Below, piece by piece: positions 45,401 to 56,934 of a stretch of DNA of 64,000 nt. The DNA is from Lumbricus terrestris (Eukaryota > Annelida > Clitellata > Crassiclitellata > Lumbricidae). The translations under genes were made by a program, and so were the position numbers. Each line of letters opens with the position of its first letter. Positions within the stretch are counted from its first letter, which is position 1. The stretch spans positions 6,825,135-6,889,134 of the forward strand of contig OX457053.1 of assembly GCA_949752735.1 (NCBI GenBank), given 5' to 3'. The notes beneath the pieces were generated by a model that had not been told where the DNA came from, searched no databases, and saw nothing but the letters and a program-made list of their open reading frames with translations.

Positions 45401-48400
45401 AGTAGGTTTCTAGAAGTGGCGCTACATAAATGTTTAGAATGAATGAATCAATGAATAAACAGGAAGCTGTAACCGAGTATTTGCCTTTAAGGCGATTTTA
45501 CTTCAAAATCAGAGAGCATCCATTAAGCCACAATACTAGAAACCATTGCAATGAACAGCCTCTATTCCTATAACAGTCAAATCTAAATCCATTGTCACGT
45601 TTTTTATTCATTAAACGAATATACAACACAATACAATATGATACAATATGATGCCAGGGCCAACCTGAGTCTTCCGGTGTACGTGGTCCGATGAACTCCT
45701 CATCCCCTTCGCCTTCGTCGGCCGGAGGCGGAGATGGTGGACGAAATTTCTTCTGTTGACAATACAGAAAGCAGATTAATCATACATAAAGATGCGGAGG
45801 TTGAATAAATGCCTGCTCTACGGTGCGCAGTGGAGCAAAAATCTCCACACAAATTTTTCTGCCGAAGTCCCAATCTCTTGAATAACAAACAACCCTGCAC
45901 ACTATTCATTAGAACATCACGTGAACACCTTGTCACCTTGTGCTGTCAGCTCGTAGAGCTCTAGCGATCGTCCTTACACACATTCTCCATTGTTCTTTGT
46001 TCGCAGCCAAGTCCCTCAGTTCTTCCAAATTCATGCCAGTTATGTCGTGTATCTCGTCCATCCATTTCATCCTTGGTCTGCCGCATCTTCTCCTTCCCCC
46101 ACCACAAGCCAGCATTCCTTTCACGTGTACACAAAACATAAATGTCCGATTAATGGATCACGTTAATAGCAACATTGAACAAACACAAAACATCAATCAA
46201 ATAACCAAACACAATAATTAATGCCAAATAATATAGCAACTTCACCAGCAACGTAAACAAAAGCGTTCTTTTAGCAGTCAATTGTTCAGCACATAACATC
46301 GGTTAAATAACATTACATAATAATGTCAATTCATATAGCAACGTCAACAATGACCAGGCCACTTAAAATGGTTCTTTTAGCGGTCAATTGTTCGATCGAA
46401 AGAGAAACCGACCTTGAATGAAGGCATTTTTGGCATCGCACCCCTGAGTCCGAGAAGGCCACCGACTCCAAAATGACCCGAGTCAGAGTTGTCGAAGAGA
46501 GAGGCGAGTGTTGACGAGGCCATATCAGGCGCCCTCGCCGACCCTTGATGGGACGAGGACAATGAGGCCGATGAAGACGGACCGGGGACAGAGCCAGACA
46601 GCGTCGCAGATGATGAGCGGTCTGGGACGTAAGACGTAGGTCCTGCGGGCTGGTCCTGCATGAAGCAAAACATTGTTCGTTAACTCAAATCGATTCATTG
46701 ATTATAATCAAAATTAATAAAATTAACAATAAATAATAAAATAAACAAATTTAGTAAATTATCAAGGGCTCAAAATCCGTCGCATGTTGGTCTCTGACTG
46801 TTTTACTCTGAAGTCATATTCTGCAATAGGTCTGCTTTAAAATACTTTTTATGTACAGAATGAAAGTTACATCGTTTTACTAACTAAAGTCGTACTCGTT
46901 TGATTCTGGAATGGAGCGAGAAAAATCAAGTAAAAGTTTTAGAATAAGCATGCCATCAAAGTCCTTATAAACCAATACTTGATTTCTGAGAAATTTTTCT
47001 GGGTGAAAAAGGATAAAAATTCTGAATAAAAAAACCAAACAGCATCAAAATCGAGTCATTACCTTAGAAATTATGGCGAATTCATAGGCAACTTCTGAAT
47101 TGAAGAATATTCTGTTCTTTTGAACTGTCGCGTAAATTTCAGTTTGGGAAGAGACAGGTTTCAAGCCCCAACGTCACATGCAGGATTGTACAATGTACAT
47201 CGATATACTATACAGCATACAATTATACAATACACAATGTATGTAAAACTACAAGAGGAAAGACCGCTGATACCTTCTCCAGAGTCTCTGACGTCTGCCA
47301 CCAGCTCTCGAACGACTTAAACGCCGTGCTCTCGACCATCTTCTTCCGCATGTCCTTGCCCATGATCAGCTTCAGCTCCGAGATGACCTCGTCCAGCGCC
47401 ATCTGGAACTCCGGTTCCTCCTTCCGTTCCACCTCCTCCTGCACCACGTTCATGTAGTTCACCACCGGTCCACCGGAACCGCATCCGGAACGCATGAACA
47501 GCTGCTGGTTCAGCTCGTTGTTCCGGAAGTTGTTCTGCATCATCCACGGAATGGAGCAGCCGGAAACTTCCACGTTCAGTTCGATCACCTCCAGCTTCTC
47601 TCCGCCGCTGCTCAGCGACGACAAACTCATCCGGTCATCATCATCGTCGTTTCCAACGCAGACCATTGCTCCGTCCGCTCCAGAATCCACGGACGCGTTG
47701 AGACCGACGGCATCGGTGCCAACGCACTCCCGGTCGTCGGAAGTCGAGTTTTCGCCCAACGGGAAAGAATCGGTCGGGTCTTTCGACGAAGGGTCGGGAG
47801 GAAGCGGAGGTGGATCGTCTTCCATCGGTAACGGCGGAAGAGGTGGAAATGGTTCCGATTCAGGCGGCGGTAAAGGAGGTGGGGTCGTGCACGAATCGGT
47901 GAGGGGTGCGTTTTCGGAGGCGTCGGGGGGACGGTGAGATCCGGCGGCGGCAGTGGCAGAGTCGTCTTCCATCTGGAGTTGCATGAAGGGTAAAGATCCG
48001 TGGAGCATCGCCTGGATTCGAGACTCCAGACTCTGCGGTGGCTTAGCCTGTCCCTCGTCCTCCTCCGATTCCACAAAATCGGGCGTCTCGAGATTTGCAG
48101 TCGGAAACTGAGCAGCAGCAGCAGCAGCCTCACCCTGATCAAACGTCCTCGCTGTTGTTCCCGTGTCGTACCTCTGTCCGTTCCAACCATCCACGGCGGT
48201 TTCTCGGTCCTCCACGCCGTGATATGAACCGACAGACGTCGTCGTCGTAGTCTCGTTGCCGTGGTTCTTCTTCCGCCCGTTGCTGTTACTCGTGTGCGGC
48301 GCTCGGCTCCATCCGGACTCCCACCGCTGCTGTTGACCGTTGTGGCGCGGCTCCCACCCGTCGTCGCCGCGCTTCCCCCGGAAATGATCGCCTCTCCCGT

Positions 48401-51400
48401 GACTGGAGAAGTGCTTGCCCTTGTCAAAGCGCTCGCGGTGATTGTCGTACCTCGAACTGGCGTAATCCTGACCTGGTGGTCCGCCCCTATCTGGAAAAAG
48501 ACCGCGAACGCTCGTATGATCTAAAGTGCTTTCGAAGTTGGTCAGACCGTTGTAGGGATAGGGAACGGGCGGCAATGGCGGATTGTCCAGGTCACCGCCT
48601 GGCAGCGGGGGAACGTACTTAACGACGTCGCGTGGAAAGGGAGACGACGAGGTGAGAGTCGGAGTGAGCAGATCGGTTGAGGTGCAGTTGATACGATTCC
48701 AATCCCGCGTTAAAGGGCTGGAAAGACTAGAGTTGTTGTCCACGTGAGGATGGCAGCGGGGGTCGACGTTCCCGGCGCTCGGAGCACGTGCATCGACGAT
48801 GGCTTTCGTCGGGGAGCGGAACTCGTCACCCGGAGTGGGATGGTGGATGAGGAGGGGGTCGACGACGGGGGGCTTGGACTTGGGAGACGGAGGGTGGAAA
48901 GTCGTGGATTTCTCCGCAGTCGCTGCCTCCACCAGCTTCGACCTCTCCTGACCTGAAACAGAAGTTCTCATAAATATCTTGCTCTGCAATGTTGGAATGC
49001 ATTAGTGGAACATTGAATTTCTATAGCGGCACTTCAATGGTGACTACTCAGAAGCGCTCCCGGCTCTAACACGGCAAAAAGAACAGTGTTGAGTTGAATA
49101 AAAAATGCTTCAGTAAGAGCCCCAGGAAGTAGATGAAGCTCCTGTGGGAGTACATTTCAGACCACTGGGCCCACCACGGAAAAGACTCGGTTCTGCATAA
49201 TTGCAGTTCGTGCGAATAGAACCAAGAGCACCCCTACTGTGCGGAATGAAGAATGTGGCGCAACAGAGCTCTAGTAGGTAGTCTGGGGCAACACCAACCT
49301 GACGTTGCCTAACCATAGTGCTTAGCAAACACAGACTATCATTTAAAATTAGAACTTTAGCGCAATAAAGACCTCAGAAAACATTTTCAGTTTCTTTAAG
49401 ATGCACCTTCCGAGATCTGTGTGCAATTAACTTGAACCACCATTTCACTGTTTTGAACTTACATTTATTAAGTAGTCTATCGTTTTAAAACATATTAAGT
49501 GAAATTAGAATGCATGATCTGTTAGAAACTTTTTTTTAGTAATTCATGGGGGAGGAGGCCCTTAAGACTTTAACAATTAGCGTGAACAAATGACCGGAAA
49601 AAGCAGTTCAATTCAATGCTAAAACAGTATTTAAATCGACATTCTAATAATAATAATCTTCGTTTAATTTCAAATTGCATATCCTCCCTATTCAAACTCA
49701 AACTCCCTATTTTGACACATGTATACAAATTTCTAACACCTGATCCTCTATTGATTCTATGACCGACCACTAAATAGTCACCTGTAAAGTTTCATGTGTT
49801 CAAACATGCCAAAAAACACGTTGCACACAAGAAAAAAATTAACCACATGAAACCGTAAACCACATAACTACGCAACACATAGAGTGAGATCAGTCAACAG
49901 CAACCAACCCATCACGTCAACAAAGACGGTCATTATGTTGCCCATCGTTGCCGTCTGGTTGTACTTCTCGGCGCAGAGCTTTGCCGCTTTCGTAGACGAG
50001 AAGAGAACCTGTGCAGCGTGACAACATAGAAAAGAAAACGAAACAATGAGTTGCCATTCAAGACAATTAACACAGGTGAACCTATTCGTTAACACCCGAT
50101 TGCTGCCTGTTAAATAAATTCCTGATGTAAGATAAGATAAGATTGTGGGGCACGGTGGTGTAGTGGTGGCGTCGTTGCCTTGAAGCCGGAAGGTTCAAAT
50201 CCACCTCAAGTCGTCGCGTAGGGACCTTGGGCAAGTCCTTCACTCGCAATTGCTCAGCGCTTCTGCGTGAAACTCCGATGCAGTGTCCGCTCTGCAGTCG
50301 GGAGCGCTTCTGAGTAGAGTGCTTGAAGGGGCGCTATAACAAGTGCACATACATACATACACACATACATAAGAATTCCTATCAGCATTTTGGTGTACAG
50401 ACATGGCAATAAGCGTACAAACATAATGAATCAAAAAAGCAAAGGTAAAATTTCAATCCGATGTACAAGCAAATCGCAAAATTCATCAATTCAAAAAGCT
50501 ACTCAATTCGAAAATATACGTACATACACAACACCAGATTCCTATATAACACAAATAACACCTCAAGCGAGCAAACCAGCCTGGGAATAACACCTACCAT
50601 TCCGATGCCCAGGTGACGTTTGCTTTTCGGATGGTGATAAATGGTGACGTCTTCAATGTTGCCGAAGCCCTTGCACATGTCACGAAGAAAAGTCTGGTTG
50701 ACGTTGTTATTGAGATTGACGAACGTCACCTCTTTCGGTAAGACGGTTCCTACCGAGTACTGGTCATGCTACAGGAAACAGCCAATTGAAATGTCAGTAC
50801 AATAAGTCCAACAACATAAACACACATTTACACGGCTATTTATACAATAACGTAAAAATAGAAAGCATACAGCCAGTGGCTCCCAACCTTTTTAACTTTA
50901 GGGCCACTTTTCTAAGCTGGAGAACACTAGGGCTACTTTTTTTAGCTGAAGGACATTAGGAGGTCATAAAGCTAAAATTTAATTAACAAAAAGCATAACA
51001 ATTATTATTGAATCAAAATAGAATGTTTGATGTTATTTATAGATGTCAAAGTAAAATAATTTGTAATAGGAAAATAATTATGTGTTCTATCCTGCCTAAA
51101 TTGCCAATTTTTTAAATATATATTTTTTTCTTTGAGAGATGAGGACATTGTTTCAGGTGTGGCGGGCCACTTTTGGCTCTGGGCCACGGGTTGGGAAACA
51201 CCCTTCTAAGCATCAGAAACTCCTCCTTAGGCAATAGGCATTCTGTAAACATTCAGAAAAGCCCATCTTTAGGCAATAATGCATGTTCTAAACGCTCTGA
51301 AGGTCAACTGGTGACCATGAATTTCTAAAAATGGAAATCGTACAGTATGAAATTAATCAAATCTAAATTCTGTCATGGACCTTGAAGTTGGGAACAGGAA

Positions 51401-52572
51401 CGTTGGCCACTTCCTTTCGACCCCAAGTCCTTGACGTACGAGATCTCGGATCACGGACGACAACTGGATTCGTTTCCTACAACATCGATCGATCAATGAA
51501 TTTAACGATTTCATCTGTCCATACACTCAGAAGGATCATATTCCAAGATCCACTTTACGGCTAAGCCTAAGCAAACAAAACATGTCTTCACATCTTTACA
51601 AAAATGTTTCTGGGTTGACAATTATATTGGAGCAGCATGGCATCTGCCAGTGACCGAAACAAACTTGAGCGCTTATTTGCCAAAATGCAGCGGCTGAATT
51701 TGCTGTCAATTGATGAGGGGTGTTTTCAGTCATTGGTTGAGGGATTGAGCAGAAATATGAAATGTAGTCAATAATGTCTATAGCAGACCATTCAGTAGCG
51801 CTCTTACGCAGTGTGAGAACACCAACAGACAAAATTAGGTGAGAGAGAGAGAGAGATATGTAGCTAGCAATCCAGATAGGATAGTTTCACACAAAGTGGA
51901 GGGAAGGGAATTCCATAAGAAGAGCGCAATAATGGTAAAGGATCGAGTCTGAATTAGTGGTCTTAGCTCGTGGGACGCTCGAAATTGTAAACTCAAACAA
52001 GTCAGACCTGTCCAGAGAACATATAGGTTGATGAGAAGATGCAGCAGAAAGAGGAACAAGAATGAGATCTCTGAGGTGTTTAGTTTACACACAGGAGCAA
52101 AAAACTGCTTTGTATCCACAAAATAATTTATGACATGTAGCATTATTAGCCTAACCTCCAATTTACTCCCATAGGGAGCTAGAAAGAGTACAGGTTTATG
52201 TGTAGTATCTACAAATAATTAAGATGCGGAAGACCAAGGAAAAGGTGGATGGATGAAGTACAGGAAAAGTCTGGAATGAGCTTGGAAGAGCTAAGAGAGG
52301 CGACAATAAACAGGAGACAATGGAGAGGATACATCATGACTGTCGCCAGAGCTCCAAGAGCTGACGGCACCAGGTGACCAGGTGATCTAAAAATATGGTG
52401 CCAAAACACTCACCCCCAGCACGACACCGTCGTAGCTGTAGACCTTTTTCGGTCCTTGCTTGAGCACTGGATCAATGATGAGCCGATAGTTACGATGTCG
52501 CTTCGGTTCTCCATGATCGTTCGACTGGCCATGTCGGTTCAGATCGGCGCCACTGGCACCAAGTCCATTCAT
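39426..52572 (-). CDS. SETD1: SETD1 (Set1/COMPASS H3K4 methyltransferase), complete, 13 coding exons
   Basis: Exons (minus): 52572-52414, 51476-51381, 50768-50598, 50008-49909, 48952-47274, 46655-46413, 45752-45665, 45079-44933, 44491-44278, 43826-42631, 41499-41255, 40504-40247, 39599-39426. They sum to 4770 nt (1589 aa plus stop) with every phase matching. Family size is about 1640-1970 aa. The N-terminus has [19 protein letters not shown]. An RRM spans about 98-175 ([10 protein letters not shown]...LRDMCKGFG...[11 protein letters not shown]). A long Pro/Ser/Asp-rich middle follows, with [20 protein letters not shown] and MPKMPSFK, then an acidic Glu run. N-SET is at about 1310-1446 with WLNDTHW and the WDR5-binding-like [12 protein letters not shown] is at about 1450-1570 with [15 protein letters not shown] and EITYDYKF. 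Post-SET is CLCGAVGC to LN. It methylates histone H3 lysine 4 in the nucleus. The ATG follows an acceptor-like TTTTAG, so an upstream untranslated exon is likely. Confidence 0.95.
39698..39961. mobile_element. MITE related to 18700-19149, in the last SETD1 intron
   Basis: Shares GCAGAGGAGGGCAAA-type and CTCCAGGGGAGGG(T/C)AAGTG, CTTGCCCCTAT words with 18700-19149, in the same order. Ends are eroded. Flanks GACAACAT (39690-39697) and CACAACAT (39962-39969) match at 7 of 8 bases. Confidence 0.6.
39975..40160 (+). mobile_element. LINE 3' end in the last SETD1 intron
   Basis: One frame reads [20 protein letters not shown], then the shared tail (CGTGCTGGAGTCGGGAGCAC, GGTGCTATATAAATACTTGA). It is antisense to SETD1, with stops and 5' truncation. 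Confidence 0.7.
41860..41945 (-). repeat. LINE/SINE tail fragment in a SETD1 intron
   Basis: TATAGAGTGCTTCTCTCAGC then CCAGAAGCACTCCCAATGCA is the inverse of the shared tail. No coding part is attached. Confidence 0.5.
42048..42345. mobile_element. hAT-type MITE with CAGGGGCGCCCGCAGG end
   Basis: Ends CAGGGGCGCCCGCAGG and CCTGCGGGCACCGCTG. A perfect 8-bp duplication ATAGCAAT flanks it (42040-42047, 42346-42353). The left end is locally duplicated (GCGCCCGCAG(G/A)CGTACGCAC occurs twice, 40 bp apart). The interior has GATGACTAAAAAA...AAAGGTCATCAG, the word shared with other MITEs. It lies in a SETD1 intron. Confidence 0.9.
43854..43919. repeat. Short hairpin, 14-bp perfect arms
   Basis: ACCCTTTAATGCCG (43854-43867) is complementary to CGGCATTAAAGGGT (43906-43919) with a 38-nt loop. 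It begins 28 bp upstream of SETD1 coding exon 10, inside the intron at its acceptor side. It may be a very short MITE. Confidence 0.7.
45100..45140 (-). repeat. LINE/SINE tail fragment
   Basis: Reverse complement of GGCGCTATATAAATTAC, with adjacent (CAAT)n. Lies just upstream of SETD1 coding exon 8. Confidence 0.5.
45350..45460 (+). repeat. LINE/SINE 3' tail in a SETD1 intron
   Basis: GCCGTGGCTGGGCAGGGAGC, TGAGTAGGTTTCTAGAAGTG, GCGCTACATAAATG, then (GAAT)n. Antisense to SETD1. Confidence 0.6.
45936..46139 (-). pseudogene. LINE reverse transcriptase C-terminal remnant
   Basis: Minus frame [20 protein letters not shown], then [15 protein letters not shown], ending RALRADSTR. This is the usual C-terminal tail of endonuclease/RT LINEs of the RTE/I type. 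It is 5' truncated and lies in a SETD1 intron, in sense orientation. A relative lies at 52210-52376. Confidence 0.75.
49015..49325 (-). pseudogene. Decayed LINE 3' end in a SETD1 intron
   Basis: Minus reading gives YLLELC, then after frame changes [19 protein letters not shown] and [10 protein letters not shown], followed by the shared tail (GAGCCGGGAGCGCTTCTGAG). It aligns in order with the C-terminal part of the LINE at 6480-7465 but has frameshifts and a stop. Confidence 0.65.
50146..50375 (+). mobile_element. tRNA-derived SINE in a SETD1 intron
   Basis: Pol III A box TGGTGTAGTGG (50156-50166), B box GGTTCAAATCC (50192-50202), then GGGACCTTGGGCAAGTCCTT, then the LINE-type tail (TCGGGAGCGCTTCTGAGTAG, GGGGCGCTATAAC) and (ACAT)n. 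A second copy, inverted, is at 61478-61690. The shared tail suggests mobilisation by the resident LINE. Confidence 0.88.
50874..51207. mobile_element. hAT (Charlie-like) MITE in a SETD1 intron
   Basis: The left end CAGTGGCTCCCAACCTTTTT and right end GGGCCACGGGTTGGGAAACA are inverted repeats typical of Charlie-type hAT elements. The right terminus is eroded, and flanks (AGCATACAG / AGCATCAG) match only partly. The interior is AT-rich. Confidence 0.7.
51770..52160 (-). pseudogene. LINE reverse transcriptase C-terminal remnant
   Basis: Minus frame contains [20 protein letters not shown], then [12 protein letters not shown], the ordinary C-terminal RT-LINE signature. Next to it (51770-51810) is a fragment like the shared tail (TATAGCAGACCATTCAGTAG). 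It is 5' truncated and sense to SETD1. Confidence 0.65.
52210..52376 (+). pseudogene. LINE reverse transcriptase C-terminal remnant
   Basis: Plus frame reads [20 protein letters not shown], then [14 protein letters not shown], ending RADGTR before TGA. It is of the same family as 45936-46139. It lies just 3' of SETD1 coding exon 1, inside intron 1, antisense to the gene. Confidence 0.75.
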
Positions 52573-54794
52573 ACCTAAAACAATATAGAAAAATCAATTA
52601 ATACCTGTATTAACAATAAGGTGCGAGGGATGCATATCAAATACGATTTTATACAAAGTGACCAAAAAGACTCATCCAATATTTGCACAGCAATTGAATA
52701 TCTTACACTCATAATTGTAAACTCCAAATTTCTATGGCAACACTCTGTTGAAGCAAAGCACTGGGCAATCTCACGCCTAGTCTGAAACGTGGTTTTAGAA
52801 AATTCCATCAAGCCAAATGGGTATCCAACAATCGTAATCATTGCATTTATAAATTCCAAATTTCTAAAGTGCTACTCTGAAGTTAAGTCCTGCTTTAATA
52901 TTCATGAGCGTTGACGCCAGCTTATTTCACATATTAGCTGTCACACAAACGCTGCCATTAATAAGTATAATTTAAAAGCATTGAGAATACAAGTTTGTCA
53001 ATTCTCCTTGATCTCAGCTACAGTACTCAACAGAATTTAGAGCTCAGGCCTCGCAAACATTCAAGAAATTAAACTGGGCCCTACGATACGCAAACTTGGA
53101 AAAATGTGAAATATTGTTACGTATAAACACTAGCTTAACCTATTATCGCCCTCTCTGCATATAATCAGTCTTGTTCTAACCAAAGATGTCAACATGATCG
53201 CGTTTTAAGAAACAAAAAAGAGCTGTCTTAGTCAGTAGATCCAACTCATACGCTGCACTCCATCATATGCTAGTTAGTAAATTAAATGTTAAAGACACGT
53301 ATTAATCTCTATGCACCTATTCGTCCAGTATGCGAATCGAGCTTTCTGCAGTTATCCATGATAGCTGCAAGCTCCTTCTAAAGCACAGATGAGCTGAGAG
53401 CGCCCCAGCTCACGTTTCGTGTATCATAGAAACGGTTAAATCAACCATAAATAAAATTAACATCTAGCCAAGTTGAATAAATAATAATGGAACAAAAATT
53501 AAACGCTTCTTTTTAGCACGTATCCCACAATGCTCCGCAAACTATATAATTTAGATTTTTAAAGTTTAGTTTCTCCATTAAAATGCACCGACCTGAGGCA
53601 CAATTACCTCAAATTTCTTTAAATATTTACATTATTATTATTTAAAAAATTAAATAAATATAAAATATATTAATATTAAAGTAGTTTTACAATGCTCACC
53701 GCAAGTCACAAAATGTAAGTTTGTTCGAAACCAAATAAACGAATTTGCGCTATACACGAAGCAATGCATCGAAGCGTTGTACACACTGACACGGCGATGT
53801 CAGTCACTTTTCTGTTTTTATTTACTTTTACTTATAAAAATCAAGAAACGTACCGCAGTTTGCAATACCTATATCTAAGTGAATCGTTGTAGCATAATAA
53901 GGCTAGTAAAGTTGTAATTTTTGAGCTGCTGTAAATTTTACAGACTTCCAATCTTGGATGGAGCCGATAATGGGAACGCATGACTAAAATATTTTTGAGC
54001 AATTGCTACGGAATAACCTGTTCTGAGTTTCGTCTATTTTTTTGTTAATGCCATCTGAATTATATCTATGCTTGTAAGACGACTTTTGTATTATATGAAA
54101 AAAATGGCATCAAGTTTATAGATTATTGTTAAAAGTTCGAACTACAAACAATAACTAGCTAGCTTATTGTGCCCTAGAGTACTATCCCCACCAGATCCAT
54201 TGTCAGCGTTTAATAATATGGGTTTGAAACAATGTAGCGTGAAATCCGCCACTGCTCACACTTTGGCAGTACCAGTCCCAAGCTTGGACAAAGGGGAAGG
54301 GCGACTCTAATCATCTTTGATATGAACACCGAATCGTTAAACAGCAACAAGCCACAATGTGTGCACCACACAGGTTTTGTGGGCTAGGGATGATGTGTCG
54401 CACAGTGTCAGGGACAAAGAGTCATGAATGTTTTTCCTTGACATTGTTGAACGATCTGCTACACAGACACCAATTGTTTATGTCAATTGATTAATTGTGT
54501 GATTTTAATATTTAATATTTATTGTCAATGCGCCTAATTAGAACTGTCAACTGGCAGCATTTCTTTACTTCTCTAACCTGTACTTAAAATATTGTTGCAA
54601 ATTATGCTTGCTTGAATTGTTGCTCATTGCTCAGTGTGCACTGAAGAATAGTTGTCAATGCGCCTAATTAGAACTGTTCTTTCATCTGAATTTATAAACT
54701 GAAACAAACTGTCAACTGACGTCTTCATGCTGTACCTATCGCATAGGGATATGTGGAAGTTTGAAGAGTGGGCAAAATTCAGACGACTTATTCA
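52573..54794. other. SETD1 upstream region and spacer
   Basis: No coding frame is supported. SETD1's promoter and a probable untranslated first exon should lie here, but I cannot place them. 54230-54310 matches the block at 3505-3570 (CAGTCCCAAGCTTGGACAAA). 53610-53680 is very AT-rich. Confidence 0.5.
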
Positions 54795-54802
54795 TATTTA
54801 AG

Positions 54803-54970
54803 CAGTGGCGTAGCCAGGAATTTTTCATGGGGGGGTTTATGGCCGGAAACCCTGTTTTTTGCTATTTTTTCTTACTTAAATGGAAAAATAACCTTTAAAA
54901 AACCTTTTTCCGGAGCCAATGGGGGGGTGGGGGTTTAACCCCCGAAACCCCCCCCTTGCCTACGCCACTG
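54803..54970. mobile_element. hAT-type MITE with CAGTGGCGTAGCC end
   Basis: Ends CAGTGGCGTAGCCAGG and CCTACGCCACTG. A perfect 8-bp duplication TATTTAAG flanks it (54795-54802, 54971-54978). The interior has G and C tracts that pair across the element. Confidence 0.9.
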
Positions 54971-55125
54971 TATTTAAGAGGCTCATGCTGAAGTGTGGAT
55001 TAGAACAGACTTTGCTCTCTGTGAGTCTGTGACAATACATCTGTAGGGTATTTAAATATTCCTTACAGTGCTATAGCATGCATTGTTGGTGATTGTGTGT
55101 TGTCTGTATAATCACTGGCTTAATC

Positions 55126-55275
55126 CAGCGCTTAAAGTGTAAAAAAGTCCTACGTGTCTGGACACGCTTTAACTTTCCAACATGTGCTGGCGAAATAATT
55201 GACAGGACGGTGTTCAGATTTGAAAACAAGTGAATGGACGCCGTACATGACCATCCAGCCACACTTTAAGTGCTG
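55126..55275. mobile_element. hAT-type MITE with CAGCGCTTAAAGTGT end
   Basis: Same family as 10535-10712. Ends CAGCGCTTAAAGTGT and ACACTTTAAGTGCTG. Flanks GCTTAATC (55118-55125) and GCTTAACC (55276-55283) match at 7 of 8 bases. Confidence 0.85.
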
Positions 55276-55539
55276 GCTTAACCAAGTTACACGAGACTTT
55301 GCAGATAAGTTTTGAAATGGAAGTTGATTGGTTTGGGCACTCGACCTGGAACACGGGTTTAGTTTTTTAAATATTTACATTACATTACCTTTTAAAGACA
55401 CGTATTATTCGACCTAGAACATGGGTTTAGTTTTTTAAATATTTACATTACATTACCTTTTAAAGACTACAAAGTCTTTTTAGTTTTTTAGAATTGACAA
55501 AGTCCTTTTAGTTTTTTAGTCTCCGTAATGAGCTTCTTT

Positions 55540-55670
55540 GTCTTTCTTTGCCCCTTTTCCGCAGGCGTCTGAAAACCATTCTCTTTGATTGTGGTTTGGT
55601 GTCAGGTCGGGAGTGCCTCTGAGGAGTTCTCTTGAAGGAACGCTATATAAATGTACAATTACGGGAGTGT
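55540..55670 (+). mobile_element. LINE 3' end, same family as 6421-7465
   Basis: Reads RRLKTILFDCG (end of RT), then GGTGTCAGGTCGGGAGTGCC, TCTGAGGAGTTCTCTTGAAG, GCTATATAAATGTACAATTA. It is near-identical in order to the inverted tail at 6425-6500. Just upstream, 55330-55510 holds a duplicated unit of about 70 bp (TTTAGTTTTTTAAATATTTA with CATTACATTACC). Confidence 0.75.
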
Positions 55671-55691
55671 ACAGGTTCAGAGCCTCTCTGG

Positions 55692-56060
55692 CAGAGCTTT
55701 TTAAAAGAAATTTGTAGAACTACACAACCAGGAGGTTTTTCTAGTGCGGATTTGTTTGGTGAAAATTTCTCGTTTCAGAAAATTTTCCACAAAAATGTTG
55801 CAAGTCGGCGACGAAAAAATCTTATGACCTTTTTTAGTCATTTGACAGAAAAAATTATGACTTTTTAGTTGTTCGCTTGAAACATTTTTTCATTGCCTTC
55901 CTGCTTATTTTTCACTGCACATGTCCTCCGTTCTTCTGTGGTGAACCGGCTGCAATTACCTTTTTCTAATGATTTTCATTGCACAGAACTGCTTTTACAA
56001 CTCCTCAAATTTATTTACAACTGCACATTTTATGTAGAACTGCATGTTAAAAAAGCCCTG
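55692..56060. mobile_element. hAT-type MITE, GAACTGCAC family, with inserted module
   Basis: Ends CAGAGCTTTTTAAAAG and TTAAAAAAGCCCTG. Flanks CTCTCTGG (55684-55691) and CTTTCTGG (56061-56068) match at 7 of 8 bases. It is longer than its relative at 14253-14446 because the interior carries an extra block with ATGACCTTTTTTAGTCAT near 55823. Confidence 0.8.
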
Positions 56061-56068
56061 CTTTCTGG

Positions 56069-56544
56069 AAGTGTATGGAGTATGGACCTTGACCAAGTCC
56101 TGGCAAAATTGTTCAGCTGTATCAGCACAAGATTTTAGCTTGTTTAGGGCTTCTTTTAAGGAATTTTCACAACTGCAAAACCTCTTCTTTCAATCAATCA
56201 ATCGAAACTGTGATGCACATTGCTACGCTGTAGAAATTAAGAAGTATCAAAAATAGAATTAATGGCTAAAACGGATCAGCTAAACGTTGTTAAAATAGAA
56301 TTATATCCTAACTAATAGGCCTACTATAGCACATTTTACGAAAGCATTGGACGATTGATGATTTAGGCCTATACCAAATTGTTCGCGTTTGCATGAAACA
56401 TTTCAGAAGCTCCTTCAATGTCGGGAAAATTGCTAATGCTCCTGAGTAGGCTAGACTACCTTGAAGGTGCACTATGTAAAAGCGCAATATTAGGCCTAAT
56501 GTAGTGCGGTGTCAAATATTCGAAATCTTTCAGCGCCGTCAGGC
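56069..56544. other. Intergenic, repeat scraps
   Basis: 56145-56190 is a fragment of the GAACTGCAC MITE family (GGGCTTCTTTTAAGGAATTT). 56400-56490 resembles an eroded LINE/SINE tail (GCTCCTGAGTAGGC, GGTGCACTATGTAAA). No gene. Confidence 0.45.
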
Positions 56545-56650
56545 GGTAACACCGAAATCAAATCCGCAATAGCCGGCCTGATGTGTCCGTTCCATTTCCA
56601 GGTCAGGGTCCGGGGAGGTCAAGCCGAGGTGACGGTAGACTGCTAAGCCT
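56545..56650 (-). repeat. LINE 3' tail, inverted copy of 4640-4790
   Basis: The reverse complement carries GGCTTGACCTCCCCGGA and GGCTATTGCGGATTTGATTT in the same order as the copy at 4640. Confidence 0.6.
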
Positions 56651-56934
56651 AAGCGGAGGCAAATTGGAAATCGGTGATGATGTTGATCATGTGGTGGCGC
56701 GGAGTTGGCTAGAAGCTGGCGATCCCTTGGCGTCTTCTTGCTTTAACTATCGTTCAAGTTAGCTGGTCAAAATATCGGGTTGACAATGTCCGAATCATAG
56801 GCCTACCCCTCATGCCATTATTATAGACCTAGCCTACTGTTTCTCTACATTTATAAAGTGATAGGCCTACTCGAAAGGCAGCTTATTCACGAGTGCCTAT
56901 GCTAATTAAATTGGCCTAATAGCCTAAGTCAGCT

